64,000 nt of DNA from Acidobacteriota bacterium (GTDB taxonomy: Bacteria > Acidobacteriota > Terriglobia > Acidiferrales > UBA7541). Location of the stretch: contig JABCZR010000002.1 in NCBI GenBank assembly GCA_013289585.1, positions 62,001-126,000 on the forward strand, written 5' to 3'. The first letter of the stretch is position 1. The number at the start of each line of letters is the position of its first letter. Shown piece after piece: positions 28,386-38,561 of this stretch. The position numbers and the translations under genes were made by a program. The notes beneath the pieces are model-generated. The model was not told the origin of the DNA and searched no databases. It saw only the letters and a list, made by a program, of their open reading frames with translations.

Positions 28386-29210
28386 TCATTCCAGAATCGG
28401 AACGTGATTCAGGTGGGGTGTATGCGCTGTCAGATAAGTTGACGGATTGATCCCGGAAAACGCCCGGAAATCGTGAATGAAATGTGCCTGGTCGTAGTAC
28501 CCGCACGTGAGCGCGATCTCCGCCCAATCCATCGCGCATCCGCTTTGAATGATGTGCAGCACTTTCTGGAAACGCTGCACCCGGCAGAAAAGCTTCGGCG
28601 TCAGCCCCACTTCCTTCTCAAACAGATCAATAAACCGTCTCGCGCTGAAGCCCGTCTTGCCGGTAACTTCCGCCATGGTTCGTGCCCCGGGCGCAGCGTC
28701 AAATTCACGGAGCGCGTATGCCACCGCCGGATGCCGTTCGAATCCCTCCCGCAATTTGCCCACCAGCGCGCGCTCCAGCACGCGCAGTTTTTGCTCCGGC
28801 TTCGCAGCTCTCAGCAATTTCTCCCGCAAGTCTCGGACCTCCTGCCAGCCCCAAAGCGCCCCTAAATCGACATGCTCATTGTGGAGCTCACCGGCAGGCA
28901 GTTTGAGGAACGGAAACGCGCCCCCCGGCCGGAAGTGCACACCCAGAACCGCATCTTGCGAACTTGTATCAATGACAAAAAATTCCGAGTGTGCCCCGCA
29001 AACCACCGACCCCGACAGATAAAACGGCTGCATCTTCTCGTGCCGCCCATACGTCAGGATTCGATCCTCTCGTAGGTCAAAAACGATCTCTATCGTGCCC
29101 GTCGGCAGCAGCCGCTCTTTCGAATGCGGCGGTCGGAATCCTTCATACAGCCACAGCAACTCCACAAAGTGGCCCAGCGGCGCCGGCGGACTATAAAGTC
29201 GGTGCAGCAT
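28386..29210 (-). CDS. AraC-family transcriptional regulator
   Basis: The 274-residue protein (ATG 29210; an ATG at 29270 adds 20 residues) has an N-terminal DUF6597-like sensing domain, with SPPAPLGHFVELLWLYEGF and PGGAFPFLKLPAGELHNEHVDL split regions, and a C-terminal AraC DNA-binding domain ending with the second helix-turn-helix region CGYYDQAHFIHDFRAFSGI. The double helix-turn-helix end is complete. Ligand and targets are unknown. The divergent padR-ADOP pair starts about 200 bases away, and the tandem VOC gene lies downstream; both are possible targets. Confidence 0.88.
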   Translation of the reverse strand: MLHRLYSPPAPLGHFVELLWLYEGFRPPHSKERLLPTGTIEIVFDLREDRILTYGRHEKMQPFYLSGSVVCGAHSEFFVIDTSSQDAVLGVHFRPGGAFPFLKLPAGELHNEHVDLGALWGWQEVRDLREKLLRAAKPEQKLRVLERALVGKLREGFERHPAVAYALREFDAAPGARTMAEVTGKTGFSARRFIDLFEKEVGLTPKLFCRVQRFQKVLHIIQSGCAMDWAEIALTCGYYDQAHFIHDFRAFSGINPSTYLTAHTPHLNHVPILE

Positions 29211-29416
29211 ATTTTGCGGCCAGTTTACACCACTTCCAGGCCCCCTTAGACGCTTCAAGCCCCAGTTCACCGGTTAGCCGAAGTTCTCTGATCTCTGTTC
29301 ACTGGTCACTCTTTTCGAAAGGCAACGCGGGAATTTCCCGATCTCCCGCGATTAGGGAGTCCTCGCGTGACGGCTCACATTGACACTCCGCCGAAACCGC
29401 AGTATCTTCACCTAGA

Positions 29417-29779
29417 ATGTCTACTAAAGAGCAGCGCAAACGCATTGAGTTGCTGCAGGGCACCCTCGATTTGCTCGTTCTGCGCACCTTGCTTCGTGGG
29501 CCGGCGCACGGGCACGCTATTGCGAAAGCGATCGAATTCAATTCCGATGACGTGTTGCAGGTCGAACAAGGGTCGCTTTATCCCGCGCTGCACCGCCTCA
29601 TCAAACGCAGATGGATTTCGGTCGAAGAGGGCACCTCCGAGAACAATCGCCGCGCCAAGTTCTATCGGCTGACGGACAACGGCCGGCGGCAACTGGTGGT
29701 TGAGACCAGCAAGTGGGACAAGCTTGCGGGGGCCATCGCTCGGATTCTCCGGCCGGTGAAACAGGAGGACGAACCATGA
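29417..29779 (+). CDS. PadR-family transcriptional regulator
   Basis: The 120-residue protein is a small winged-helix regulator. It shows the PadR start [24 protein letters not shown], the wing-adjacent [19 protein letters not shown] and the C-terminal dimerisation helix. PadR regulators of this kind sit directly before MacB/FtsX-type ADOP permeases in Acidobacteriota and are presumed to repress them in response to small molecules. Here the stop overlaps the permease ATG by 4 bases (ATGA), so the pair is translationally coupled. Confidence 0.93.
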   Translation: MSTKEQRKRIELLQGTLDLLVLRTLLRGPAHGHAIAKAIEFNSDDVLQVEQGSLYPALHRLIKRRWISVEEGTSENNRRAKFYRLTDNGRRQLVVETSKWDKLAGAIARILRPVKQEDEP

Positions 29780-32700
29780 GCCGCCGCAAGCGCATGCTTG
29801 ACGATCTTGACCAGGACATCCGCGAACACATCGAAATGGAGACTCGCGACAACGTCGAGCGCGGCATGTCGCCAGAGGATGCGCGCTACGCCGCTCTGCG
29901 GAAGTTCGGCAATGTGACGCGCGTCAAGGAAGATACGCGGGAAGTGTGGACTTTCCTTTGGCTTGAGCAGTTGTGGCAGGACGTCCGCTACGGGCTTCGC
30001 ATGCTCGCGAAATCTCCAGGCTTTGCGGCGGTGGCGATTCTAACGCTGGCGTTGGGAATTGGCGCAAACACGGCGATCTTCAGCTTGATCGACGCGGTAA
30101 TGCTGCGGTCGCTGCCGGTGGAGAATCCGTCAGAGTTGGTCCTGCTGAAGTGGGGCGCGCGCGCGCCTCCCGACACTCACGGGTACATGTCCGCGGGCGA
30201 TTGCATATCCGAGTTTGGCTTAGGGGCTCGAAATCCGTCTGGCTGCTCGTTCTCCGAGCCCATGTTTCGCGAAATAGCACAAGCGAATGTCTTTTCGGGG
30301 GCGGCCGCGTTCGCCAACGCCGGGAGAATGAATTTGACGGGGAATGGCCCGGCGATGGTTGTCAACGGCCAACTCGTTTCCGGCGACTTCTTCCGCACCA
30401 TGGGTCTCAAGCCCGCCCTGGGCCGGCTGCTGGACACCTCGGATGACACGCCGTCGGCCGCACCGGTCGCCGTGTTGAACTACGGCTACTGGCAGAGCGC
30501 CTTTGGCGGCTCCCGCGACGTCATCGGCCGCACCATCGAACTGAACGGCGTGGCATTTACGATCATCGGCGTAGCCGGACAGCGATTCACGGGAATTGCT
30601 CCGGGCAGCGATTACGACGTTTGGCTGCCGCTCTCCGATGGTGAACGCATCTCCACAAGCGGTCCGTTCCGCTGGCAAAACCGTCAGGCGGATGCCGCGT
30701 TCTGGTGGCTGACGATTATGGGGCGGCTCAAGCCGGGAACCCCTCTCGCGCAAGCGCAAGCGGTCGCGAGCAGCCTGTTCCGCAACGAGATGCTGCATGG
30801 GTCTGTACCGATATTCCACGGTGGGGAGGCGGCGGGTGGGCCTGTTCTCCGGCCAGGAGCACCCGCGGGCGACAACGCCATGTTTCGGCGCGAAATCACA
30901 AGCGTTGGAGGGCCAGCACCTGTTGGCGGTGGTACTCCGGCAAGCCTGCCGCCGCTGCCGGCCTCGGGAGCGGGGCGGGTTATGATGGCTGCGCCGCCGG
31001 GAGCAGCCCCGGACGGAAGCCCGCGTCCATCGGAAGTGGCCAGTGCGCCGGCAGCGTTGTCCAAGGCCAACGACAACCCGGAAATTACCCTTTTGCCCGC
31101 GCAGACCGGCTTGACCGGCAGCCGCTCGCAGTACTCCAATCCCCTCTACGTCCTGATGCTCGCCGTGGGAATTATTCTGCTGATTGCATGCGCAAATGTG
31201 GCGGGGCTGATGCTCGCGCGAGCCGCCGCGCGACAGAAGGAAATGGCCGTGCGCCTGGCGCTGGGCGCGGGCCGCGCCCGGGTGGTGCGGCAGCTTTTGA
31301 CGGAAAGCATAATGCTCTCGGTGCTCGGCGGCGTGCTGGGAATTCTGTTCGCGTACTGGGGAGCACACGCGATCCTTTCGTTTGTGTCGAGCAACCAGGC
31401 GCGTCCGCTGGGATTCGCAACAGGCGTTGACCTGCGCGTGCTGGGATTTACCGCGGCGGTTTCGCTGTTGACGGGAATTTTTTTTGGCATCGCACCAACC
31501 TTTCGGAGCGCGCGCGTCGATTTGACGCCGGCTCTGAAGGAAGGCGAAGGAAGCTCGACGAGTTCGGGACACTCGGGCGGAAAATGGTTCAGCATCGGCA
31601 ACGCCCTGGTGGTGGCGCAAGTGGCGCTGGCGATCGTGGTGTTGGTGGGCGCCGGACTTCTGGTGCGCACGCTCGCGAACCTGCGCAGCATCGACGTAGG
31701 ATTCGATGCGCACAATATCCTGATTTTCGGGATCAATCCGGAATTGGTCGGCTACAAAGGTCCGCAGGTGGACAGCTTCTATCGCGACTTGCAGGGCCGG
31801 CTTGCTGAGACGCCCGGAGTAAAGTCCGTGAGCTACTCGATGCTGCCGCTGTTGAATAACGGGTTGATGGTCACGAGCTTCCACTGGCCGGGAACGCCGC
31901 AGGATCAGAACTCCGATGCGGACACGCTTGGCGTGGGGCCAAATTTCTTCGAGACGCTGCACATTCCATTTCTCAGGGGCCGCGGATTCAATGCTTCCGA
32001 TTTCGCGCTGTCGGCTTCGAACGGCGGAGAAACCCCCACTTCGGCGCCGACTCCGGTGATTGTAAATCAGGCCTTCGTCGAAAAATATCTTGCCAAGGAG
32101 AATCCGCTGGGGAAGCGGTTCGGGGAGTCTCCGGCAGACGCAAACGAGCCGGCGAGGCCCGGCTACGAAATCGTCGGCGTCGTGCGCGACGCGAAATACA
32201 ACAGCCTGCGCCGGGAGATTCAAGCCATGATGTACACGCCGCAGAGCGCCGGGGGAGCCTCCTTTGAATTGCGCACAGCGGCCGATCCGCAGGCCATTCT
32301 GCCCGCGATACGCGAAGTTGTCGCGCAGGTGAATACGAATTTGCCGCTCTTCGACGTGAAAACGGAATCCCAGCAAATCGACCGGCTCCTATTCCAGGAG
32401 CGGCTGGTGGCGCGGCTCTCGGGCTTCTTTGGCTTGCTGGCGCTGGTGCTGGCGAGCGTGGGATTGTACGGGCTGCTTTCCTACGAAGTTTCTCGGCGCA
32501 CACGCGAAATCGGAATTCGCGTGGCCCTTGGCGCGCAAGCGGGAAGCGTTCTAAAGCTGGTCCTGCGGCAGGGAATCGTGCTGGTCGTTGTCGGAGCCGC
32601 TGTGGGCATTGGAGTAGCCCTCAGTGTGACGCGCTACTTGTCCTCCATGCTCTACGACGTCCGCGCCAACGACCCGCTGACGATCATCGCCGTCGCCGCG

Positions 32701-32790
32701 TTGCTCACCCTTGTGGCTCTTGCCGCCTGCTACATTCCCGCGCGGCGCGCGACGCGTGTGGATCCCCTGGTTGCGCTGAGATACGAGTAG
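29776..32790 (+). CDS. ADOP-type ABC transporter permease (MacB/FtsX), with N-terminal prefix domain
   Basis: The 1004-residue protein starts at ATG 29776 with GGAGG upstream. Residues 1-60 form the soluble prefix domain of ADOP permeases ([20 protein letters not shown]). A first helix pair and a MacB periplasmic core follow, then an FtsX domain, a second MacB-type periplasmic region and a second FtsX domain ending [15 protein letters not shown]. No ATPase is fused or adjacent, as is usual for these orphan duplicated permeases. The first periplasmic region contains an unusual Gly/Pro/Ala-rich stretch of about 75 residues (about 350-425). Substrate is unknown; related MacB proteins act in export or stress sensing. 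Confidence 0.92.
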   Translation: MSRRKRMLDDLDQDIREHIEMETRDNVERGMSPEDARYAALRKFGNVTRVKEDTREVWTFLWLEQLWQDVRYGLRMLAKSPGFAAVAILTLALGIGANTAIFSLIDAVMLRSLPVENPSELVLLKWGARAPPDTHGYMSAGDCISEFGLGARNPSGCSFSEPMFREIAQANVFSGAAAFANAGRMNLTGNGPAMVVNGQLVSGDFFRTMGLKPALGRLLDTSDDTPSAAPVAVLNYGYWQSAFGGSRDVIGRTIELNGVAFTIIGVAGQRFTGIAPGSDYDVWLPLSDGERISTSGPFRWQNRQADAAFWWLTIMGRLKPGTPLAQAQAVASSLFRNEMLHGSVPIFHGGEAAGGPVLRPGAPAGDNAMFRREITSVGGPAPVGGGTPASLPPLPASGAGRVMMAAPPGAAPDGSPRPSEVASAPAALSKANDNPEITLLPAQTGLTGSRSQYSNPLYVLMLAVGIILLIACANVAGLMLARAAARQKEMAVRLALGAGRARVVRQLLTESIMLSVLGGVLGILFAYWGAHAILSFVSSNQARPLGFATGVDLRVLGFTAAVSLLTGIFFGIAPTFRSARVDLTPALKEGEGSSTSSGHSGGKWFSIGNALVVAQVALAIVVLVGAGLLVRTLANLRSIDVGFDAHNILIFGINPELVGYKGPQVDSFYRDLQGRLAETPGVKSVSYSMLPLLNNGLMVTSFHWPGTPQDQNSDADTLGVGPNFFETLHIPFLRGRGFNASDFALSASNGGETPTSAPTPVIVNQAFVEKYLAKENPLGKRFGESPADANEPARPGYEIVGVVRDAKYNSLRREIQAMMYTPQSAGGASFELRTAADPQAILPAIREVVAQVNTNLPLFDVKTESQQIDRLLFQERLVARLSGFFGLLALVLASVGLYGLLSYEVSRRTREIGIRVALGAQAGSVLKLVLRQGIVLVVVGAAVGIGVALSVTRYLSSMLYDVRANDPLTIIAVAALLTLVALAACYIPARRATRVDPLVALRYE

Positions 32791-33418
32791 TGCCAGCAAA
32801 GGGGAGCGGTAACCCTCATTTGTAAACGCGTATTCAAGTCGGAGCCTGCGAAACCCTCCATGAACGGGCCCCTCCAGCGAGCTTCCATCATTCCTTGATT
32901 TTCGCAACTTTTCATCAGGATGGTTTTGTATTCCCGCTGGCGTTGCTTTCATTTTCCGCCAACTCCTAGAGAAGAGGAAAGAGCGCCGCGTCGCCATCAG
33001 GGTTGGGTGACGCGGCGCTTCAGAGGATTCTGGCCGGATTTTAGCGGTTACCTTGTGGAACTAACTGGGGTAGGAACTGTCTTTCGAATCATGCCTTCGG
33101 CCCTGCGCTTTCCGGCACGCACTGCATCTTTGCTGTCTGCGATGATCCTGCTGCGCACTGCGAACCTCGCTTCGAACGGCCGCGTGCCCCGAATTTCTTC
33201 GCGGCGTCCGCGTTGCTCTGACTGTTGAAGGTACTAGCTGCAGAATTCATGCCAAAGAGCAGTGCGCCTATTCCGCACGCTTTCAATGGCTTGAGAGCTG
33301 ACAGTCTGTCCCTCATTGCGTCAAGCCGGGAATCGGGTCCGGGTTGGAACACCGCAACGGCAACCGGTAATAGCGGAAGGAAGTTCGGGAATGCCATCCG
33401 CGCTCGAAAACTCCGGCC
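32791..33418. other. intergenic region with hairpin, no clear gene
   Basis: These 628 bases between the ADOP permease and the NtrC-type regulator hold one long hairpin (see 32982-33019). A minus-strand frame at 33089-33316 could encode a short exported-looking peptide beginning MRDRLSALKPLKACGIGALL, but it lacks a ribosome-binding site and any recognised match, so it is not called. Confidence 0.5.
32982..33019. repeat. long inverted repeat after the ADOP permease
   Basis: AGCGCCGCGTC at 32982-32992 pairs perfectly with GACGCGGCGCT at 33009-33019, with a 16-base loop. It lies about 190 bases after the permease stop. No T run follows on either strand, so it is not a standard intrinsic terminator; it may stabilise RNA 3' ends or mark a decayed element. 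Confidence 0.6.
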
Positions 33419-34849
33419 TCAAGCCGCCGCTCCACCCGACCTTGCTTTGCTTCGCGATGCCATCTTGTCGCGTTTCAGGTAGCGATACAGGCTGGTCCGC
33501 CCGATTCCCAATACCTGCGCCGCCCGCAGCCGGTTGTCCTGGCACATCTCCAGCACCCTCTGAATATGCACCTTGCGCACTTCATCCAGCGACAGCGGCC
33601 TCCAGTCATCGCCCTCCGCGCCGCCCGGATTCCGGTGCTGCAGTTGTTCCGGCAAATCACCAATATCAATAAAATCGCCCGTCGCCGTGATGCACGCGCT
33701 GGAAATCACATTCTCCAGTTCGCGGACGTTGCCCGGCCACGGATGTTGCAGCAGCACCGTCTGTGCCCGCCGCGTCAGCCCCGAAATATTTTTCCCGTAC
33801 GCCGCATTGTATTTCTTCAGGAAAAACTGCATCAGTAGCGGAATATCCTCCAGCCGCTCCGTCAGCGACGGCACGCGGATCTGGATCGAGCTCAGCCGGT
33901 AGAAAAGATCCTCGCGAAAATGCCCCGTCAGCACCTCCGCCCGCAAATCCCGGTTCGTCGCCGCGATCAGCCGCACATTGATCTGCCGCACTTCCGGCGA
34001 TCCTACCCGCTGGATCTCGCGGTTCTGGATCACCCGCAGCAACTTCGCCTGCATCGCCAGCGACGTCTCTCCCACCTCATCCAGAAATACCGTTCCCCCG
34101 TTCGCGTATTCGAACAAGCCCGGCCGCGTATCCGTCGCCCCGGTGAACGCTCCTCGCACATGCCCAAAAAGCTGGCTTTCCAGCAGGGTGTCCACCATCG
34201 CCGAGCAATTGCACACCGCCAGTTTCTGCTGGCTCACCGGGCTGATCTGGTGTATCGCCCGCGCCACCAGCTCTTTTCCCGTTCCCGTCGGTCCCACCAG
34301 CAGCACATTGGTATAATGCCGCGCCACTTTCCGCGCAAAGTCGAACACCTCCAGCATCACCGGGCTTTTTCCCACGATCCCGTGAAACTCCAGGTCCTTC
34401 AGCAGCTGCTCTTCCAGCGCCTTCACCCGCCTCCTCTGGTCGTACAGCGCCGCCACGTCATCGAGCGCCTTCCTCAGTCGCACCTGATCAATCGGCTTCG
34501 GCAAAAAATCCGCCGCTCCCCTTCGAATCGCTTCCAGCGCCGATTCCAGCGTGTATTCCCCCGTCATCACAATCACGTGTACTCCGGGATCGCTCCGCGA
34601 CAATTGGTCCAGGAACTCATACCCGTCCATTCCCGGCGTGTGCATATCCACCAGCACCAGCCGGCACCGCCCCCGCTTCACCAGTTGCAGCGCCTCCGCC
34701 GGATCCGACGTTGGAATCGGCTCATATCCCATCTCCGTGATTACCGCCGACAGCACCTCCAGTTGCGCCGGATCCTCATCCAATATGCACGGAGTCAACG
34801 CTCTCTTCGGAGCCGCAATTTCCACCGTCTTTGACGACGCCAATGCCAT
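33419..34849 (-). CDS. NtrC-family sigma-54-dependent response regulator
   Basis: The 476-residue protein starts at ATG 34849, four bases after GAGGAG. A receiver domain covers residues 18-130, with the phospho-acceptor Asp in LVLVDMHTPGMDGYEF and Lys in FLPKPID. The AAA+ domain follows: Walker A GPTGTGKE, the sigma-54 contact loop GAFTGA, Walker B GGTVFLDEVGE. The C-terminal Fis-type helix-turn-helix reads DNRLRAAQVLGIGRTSLYRYL. It should activate sigma-54 promoters after phosphorylation. No histidine kinase lies next to it, so it is an orphan here and its partner must be elsewhere. Confidence 0.95.
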   Translation of the reverse strand: MALASSKTVEIAAPKRALTPCILDEDPAQLEVLSAVITEMGYEPIPTSDPAEALQLVKRGRCRLVLVDMHTPGMDGYEFLDQLSRSDPGVHVIVMTGEYTLESALEAIRRGAADFLPKPIDQVRLRKALDDVAALYDQRRRVKALEEQLLKDLEFHGIVGKSPVMLEVFDFARKVARHYTNVLLVGPTGTGKELVARAIHQISPVSQQKLAVCNCSAMVDTLLESQLFGHVRGAFTGATDTRPGLFEYANGGTVFLDEVGETSLAMQAKLLRVIQNREIQRVGSPEVRQINVRLIAATNRDLRAEVLTGHFREDLFYRLSSIQIRVPSLTERLEDIPLLMQFFLKKYNAAYGKNISGLTRRAQTVLLQHPWPGNVRELENVISSACITATGDFIDIGDLPEQLQHRNPGGAEGDDWRPLSLDEVRKVHIQRVLEMCQDNRLRAAQVLGIGRTSLYRYLKRDKMASRSKARSGGAAA

Positions 34850-35194
34850 AACTCCTCTTTCGCAACTTTTACTCCACTCTCCCCTCTTTCCTTCTGCTCC
34901 TCCCAAATTTTCTCCAGCATTCGCCTGCTTTTTTCTTCAACCTGCTACCTCCAGCAGTTTGTGATGGTTAGCCCCTCTCTCCATCCGCCTCGCACAGCCC
35001 TCTGCGTCCTCTTCTTTTCACTCCCGCATCGGTCCGAACCGCCCACCCTCGCCCTCAGAGCCTCTTTGTCCCGCATCGGCCTACGACCCTCTCCCTTTTC
35101 CCAATTTGAGACAAAATCCACGCATTCCTTCTCTCCCGCCCTTTCGCTCACACATCCAGATCTTCACTGACAAATTGCCTGTTTTTGCCTAACC
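34850..35194. other. C/T-rich intergenic region
   Basis: The 345 bases between the NtrC-type regulator start and the next minus-strand gene are strongly pyrimidine-rich on the plus strand. They should hold the regulator promoter. No gene, RNA or clear sigma-54-like site was found by eye. Confidence 0.45.
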
Positions 35195-35488
35195 TTAAAT
35201 GTGTGGAAATACCTGGTTTAGCCGGAACTGGTGGAATCCCTGTGGAGTCGTCGCAATGTGCTCGGCCCAATAGGCCACCGGCGAGGACCGGTCCGCCGCC
35301 GTCGACTGCAGCAGCCTCACGAACAGCATCGTCTTTTTCCGAAGCACCCTTCTCAGCGTAATCTGTTTACCGTTTACCTCGTTCCACTCGAGTTCCGGCT
35401 TTTCCACAAAGAACGATTGCGAAATGTCCCAGCCGGATACTTCCACGCGGTGCGTGTCCAACACCAGTTGCGCGACGGTCAAGTTCAT
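35195..35488 (-). CDS. hypothetical small protein
   Basis: The 97-residue product starts at ATG 35488, seven bases after GGAGG; the frame also contains an ATG five codons earlier. It begins MNLTVAQLVLDTHRVEVSGW and ends with QGFHQFRLNQVFPHI. It is probably a small soluble alpha/beta protein: no signal peptide, a basic central stretch (LRRVLRKKTMLFVRLL). I do not recognise it. Coding is supported by the good ribosome-binding site and balanced composition. It is isolated on the minus strand. Confidence 0.55.
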   Translation of the reverse strand: MNLTVAQLVLDTHRVEVSGWDISQSFFVEKPELEWNEVNGKQITLRRVLRKKTMLFVRLLQSTAADRSSPVAYWAEHIATTPQGFHQFRLNQVFPHI

Positions 35489-35642
35489 AGCCAGCCTCCG
35501 CATTCCCGGAGTGCAGCCCTGATGCCACCAGCAACATTGCCATGTGAATGAAAATAAATTATTTACCGAAAACGGAAAGGCCCAGAAGTATGCAACCGTG
35601 AGACATTCCTTCGAACCATGTTCCAGTCTGGGCCATCTTCCC

Positions 35643-36314
35643 CTAATGCCCCAGCAACAGGTTCGTCGCGAACGCTTCGACGTACTGATAGAACTGCCGG
35701 AACACCACCAGTCCCACTAGCAGCCCCAGCATCGCGTAGCTGTTCCCGCGCAGCCAATCCAGGTATTTGTGCGCTCGTTCTTCGCTCATGAACAACATAA
35801 TCACCGTACTGCCATCCAGTGGTGGCACCGGCAGAAGGTTGAAAGTTCCCAGCAGCAGATTCAGCGAGAAAAAAACGAACAGTACCAATGTTGGAAAGGT
35901 CAGCTGGCCGGTGCCGGGATCGCGCCCTAGCCACTGCATCGCGGTGCCCACGCGAATGCCAATCACCGCTAGCAGCATCAGCGAATAATTCGCTGCCGGT
36001 CCCGCCAGCGCCATCCACGCCGAGCGGTGCGGGTGCCTCCGCTCCCACAGGGGATCGAACGGCGCGCTTGCCCACCCGATCATCGATCCGGTCACCACAT
36101 AGGAAAGCAGTGGAATCACCACCATGCCCCACGGTTCGCGCTGGATATGCGGCACTGGATTCAGCGACACCTGCCCGCCCAGCGCCGCCGTCGTGTCTCC
36201 CCCAATTTTGGCCACCAGCGCGTGCGCCGCCTCATGGCAAGTCGTCGAAAAAAGAAACGCCACGTACCAGATAAATCCAAACGCCAGCATCTCCGGCGTA
36301 ATATTGGGCATCAA
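35643..36314 (-). CDS. site-2-protease-family zinc metalloprotease (M50-like)
   Basis: The 223-residue membrane protein has about six hydrophobic segments. The zinc-binding motif HEAAH lies early (STTCHEAAHALVAKIGG, about residues 24-40), and the second ligand region is NLLPVPPLDGS, the N-x-P-x-x-DG motif of M50 intramembrane proteases. No PDZ domain is present, so it belongs to the small FpvI/YwhC-like or SpoIVFB-like soluble-loop group. Substrate is unknown; such proteases cut membrane-anchored regulators. It is divergent from the NagB-like gene, with about 150 bases between. Confidence 0.88.
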   Translation of the reverse strand: MMPNITPEMLAFGFIWYVAFLFSTTCHEAAHALVAKIGGDTTAALGGQVSLNPVPHIQREPWGMVVIPLLSYVVTGSMIGWASAPFDPLWERRHPHRSAWMALAGPAANYSLMLLAVIGIRVGTAMQWLGRDPGTGQLTFPTLVLFVFFSLNLLLGTFNLLPVPPLDGSTVIMLFMSEERAHKYLDWLRGNSYAMLGLLVGLVVFRQFYQYVEAFATNLLLGH

Positions 36315-36463
36315 CGATCCTCTAATTCCTCAGCGCAGTAGCCTAGAGCCTGCCGCCCGCCTTTGCAAGCCACCGCTCTTCCGCCTCCGAATTGACTCCA
36401 CAACCCGCCCCCACTAAAGTTACTCCTCGTCACGCACGCAGCTGCCGCTGGGGAGTGCACAAA

Positions 36464-37225
36464 GTGATCGTCCGCGTGTTCGAAGACAAGCGCTCTCTCA
36501 GCACCGCCGCTGCGGATCAAGCCGCGAACGCCATCCGCCGCGCCATCCTCGATCGCGGCCGCGCGCGCATCGTCGTTGCAACCGGAACTTCCCAGCTGGA
36601 TTTTCTCGACGCTCTCGCTGCTGCGGAAAAACTCGATTGGCAAAGAGTCGAACTATTTCATCTCGACGAATACGTCGGCCTGCCCATCACCCATCCTGCC
36701 AGTTTTCGCAAATACCTTCTCGATCGCTTGATTCACAAGACCGGCATCCAGCATTACCATCTGCTCGATGCCGAAACCGCCCCGCACGAAGCTGCGCTCC
36801 GCGTCGGCCAGCTCCTCACCTCCGCGCCCATCGACATCGTCTTCGCCGGCATCGGCGAAAACGCCCATCTTGCGTTCAACGATCCACCCGCCGATTTCCA
36901 AACCGAAGTTCCCTATCTCATCGTCAATCTCGACGAAGCTTGCCGCCGTCAACAAGTCGGCGAAGCCTGGTTCTCAAATATCTCCGAAGTTCCCCGCCAG
37001 GCCATCTCCATGTCCATTCGTCAAATCCTCAAAGCCAAGGAAATCATCGCCGTTGTTCCCGATGCCCGCAAAGCCCTCGCCGTCAAGCTCTGCCTCGAAG
37101 GTGAAATCAGTCCTCTGGCCCCCGCCTCCATTTTGTGTACCCATCCCGCCACCACGCTTTATCTCGACAAACAATCCGCCAGCCTCCTCAGCCCCTCAAC
37201 GCTCGCTGCGCTTGCCGCAGCCTAA
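36464..37225 (+). CDS. NagB-family glucosamine-6-phosphate deaminase-like protein
   Basis: The 253-residue protein starts at GTG 36464, eight bases after GGGGAG. It has the NagB/isomerase fold: [10 protein letters not shown] with the catalytic-base Asp (residue 68), and the active-site loop [15 protein letters not shown] (about 127-140). In E. coli NagB this loop is G-x-G-x-DGHIAFNE, with Asp141, His143 and Glu148 acting in catalysis. Here the His is kept (135) but Asp141 is Asn (133), Gly142 is Ala and Glu148 is Asp (140). A true deaminase role is therefore uncertain; a related aldose-ketose isomerase or sugar-phosphate binding role is possible. It is followed by a transporter after 6 bases. 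Confidence 0.85.
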   Translation: MIVRVFEDKRSLSTAAADQAANAIRRAILDRGRARIVVATGTSQLDFLDALAAAEKLDWQRVELFHLDEYVGLPITHPASFRKYLLDRLIHKTGIQHYHLLDAETAPHEAALRVGQLLTSAPIDIVFAGIGENAHLAFNDPPADFQTEVPYLIVNLDEACRRQQVGEAWFSNISEVPRQAISMSIRQILKAKEIIAVVPDARKALAVKLCLEGEISPLAPASILCTHPATTLYLDKQSASLLSPSTLAALAAA

Positions 37226-37231
37226 GACTTC

Positions 37232-38557
37232 ATGCCGCTAACCACGCAATCGCCTTCACCCCACACACGCCCCATCCACTCCTTACGCTGGTGGATCGGC
37301 GCACTGCTCTTCGCCTCCACGGTCATCAACTACATCGACCGTCAAACTCTCTCCATCCTCGCGCCCTTCCTCAAACAGCAATATCACTGGACCAACTCCG
37401 ACTACGCCGCCATCATCATCGCCTTCCGCATCGCGTATTCGATTGGACAAACCGTTTGCGGCCGCCAGATCGATCGCGTCGGCACCCGCCTCGGCCTCAC
37501 CGTCAGCGTCACCTGGTACTCCATCGTCTCGCTCCTCACTTCGCTGGCGAACGGCATCCTCAGCTTCGCCGCATTCCGTTTCCTTCTCGGCGCCGGCGAA
37601 TCCGCCAATTGGCCCGGCGCCAGCAAAGCCGTCTCCGAATGGTTTCCCAAGCGCGAACGCGGCCTCGCCGCCGCCCTCTACGACAGCGGCTCCTCCGTCG
37701 GCGGTGCCATCGCGCCTTTTCTCATCTTGCCCGTGTACCTCCGCTGGGGCTGGCGCGTCGCCTTCGTCATTCCCGGAGTGCTGGGGTTTTTCTGGCTCAT
37801 CGCCTGGCGCCGCCTCTTTCACTTGCCGCAGGACCACCCGCGCATCAGCCCCGCCGAACTCCAGATGCTCTTCGACGACAAGCCGCCCTTCGAATCCTCC
37901 GCAGTCAAACCCCTCCCGCGCTGGCGCGATCTCCTCAAACTCCCGCAAACCTGGGGTACCATCGTCTCCAAAGCGCTCACCGATCCTGTATGGTTCTTCA
38001 TCACCGATTGGTTTCCCATCTACCTGATCACCAAAGGGATTTCACTCCAGAGCGGCCTGATCGCCGTGTGGATCCCTTTCCTCGCCACCGACCTCGGCAA
38101 TTTCTTTGGCGGCGGCGTCTCCGGCTACCTGATTCGCCGCGGCTGGTCCCTCGGCGCCGCGCGCAAAGCACTGGTCGTTTTCGGAGGTTTCGGCGTCATG
38201 CTTCTCATTCCCACTGTCTTCACCGTGAACCTCTATCTCATCACCCTGCTCTTCGCGCTCGCCACTTTCGCCTACGGCTCTTTCACCACCATCGCCAACG
38301 TTCTCCCCACCGACCTCTTCACCAGCGAAGCCGTCGCTTCCGTCAGCGGCATGAGCGGCACTGGCGCCGGCATCGGTACTATCCTCGCCTTCCTCCTCAT
38401 CGGCCACTATTCCGACGCCCGCCAGTCCGCCGCCACCCATTCCTTCGACCCCATCGTCATCGCCGCCGGACTCATTCCCTTTATTGGCATGATTCTCGTC
38501 CTCCTCCTCGTCCGCAACACCCGCGCCACCGACCAGGGCCTCGTCCGCCGCATCTGA
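37232..38557 (+). CDS. MFS transporter, anion:cation symporter (hexuronate/ExuT-like) family
   Basis: The 441-residue protein has twelve predicted transmembrane segments. It shows the ACS-family features NYIDRQTLSILAPFLK in the first helix region, the cytoplasmic loop QIDRVGTRLGL, and ESANWPGASKAVSEWFPKRER between helices 4 and 5. Members carry sugar acids, hexuronates or related anions with protons. It starts 6 bases after the NagB-like gene and shares its transcript, which suggests uptake and use of an amino-sugar or sugar-acid derivative. Length is normal. Confidence 0.9.
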   Translation: MPLTTQSPSPHTRPIHSLRWWIGALLFASTVINYIDRQTLSILAPFLKQQYHWTNSDYAAIIIAFRIAYSIGQTVCGRQIDRVGTRLGLTVSVTWYSIVSLLTSLANGILSFAAFRFLLGAGESANWPGASKAVSEWFPKRERGLAAALYDSGSSVGGAIAPFLILPVYLRWGWRVAFVIPGVLGFFWLIAWRRLFHLPQDHPRISPAELQMLFDDKPPFESSAVKPLPRWRDLLKLPQTWGTIVSKALTDPVWFFITDWFPIYLITKGISLQSGLIAVWIPFLATDLGNFFGGGVSGYLIRRGWSLGAARKALVVFGGFGVMLLIPTVFTVNLYLITLLFALATFAYGSFTTIANVLPTDLFTSEAVASVSGMSGTGAGIGTILAFLLIGHYSDARQSAATHSFDPIVIAAGLIPFIGMILVLLLVRNTRATDQGLVRRI

Positions 38558-38561
38558 ATAG

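Noticed and set aside
30220-32376. 718-codon open frame on the minus strand
   Set aside because: It lies fully inside the ADOP permease, is Arg/His/Gln-rich and has no motif; it is a shadow of a GC-rich gene.
33089-33397. Possible small exported peptide on the minus strand
   Set aside because: No ribosome-binding site, no recognised match and a weak signal; evidence is too thin for a gene call.
35578-35637. GGCCCAGA / TCTGGGCC inverted repeat after the M50-like gene
   Set aside because: The loop is about 45 bases and the T-rich part is interrupted, so a terminator is only possible, not supported.
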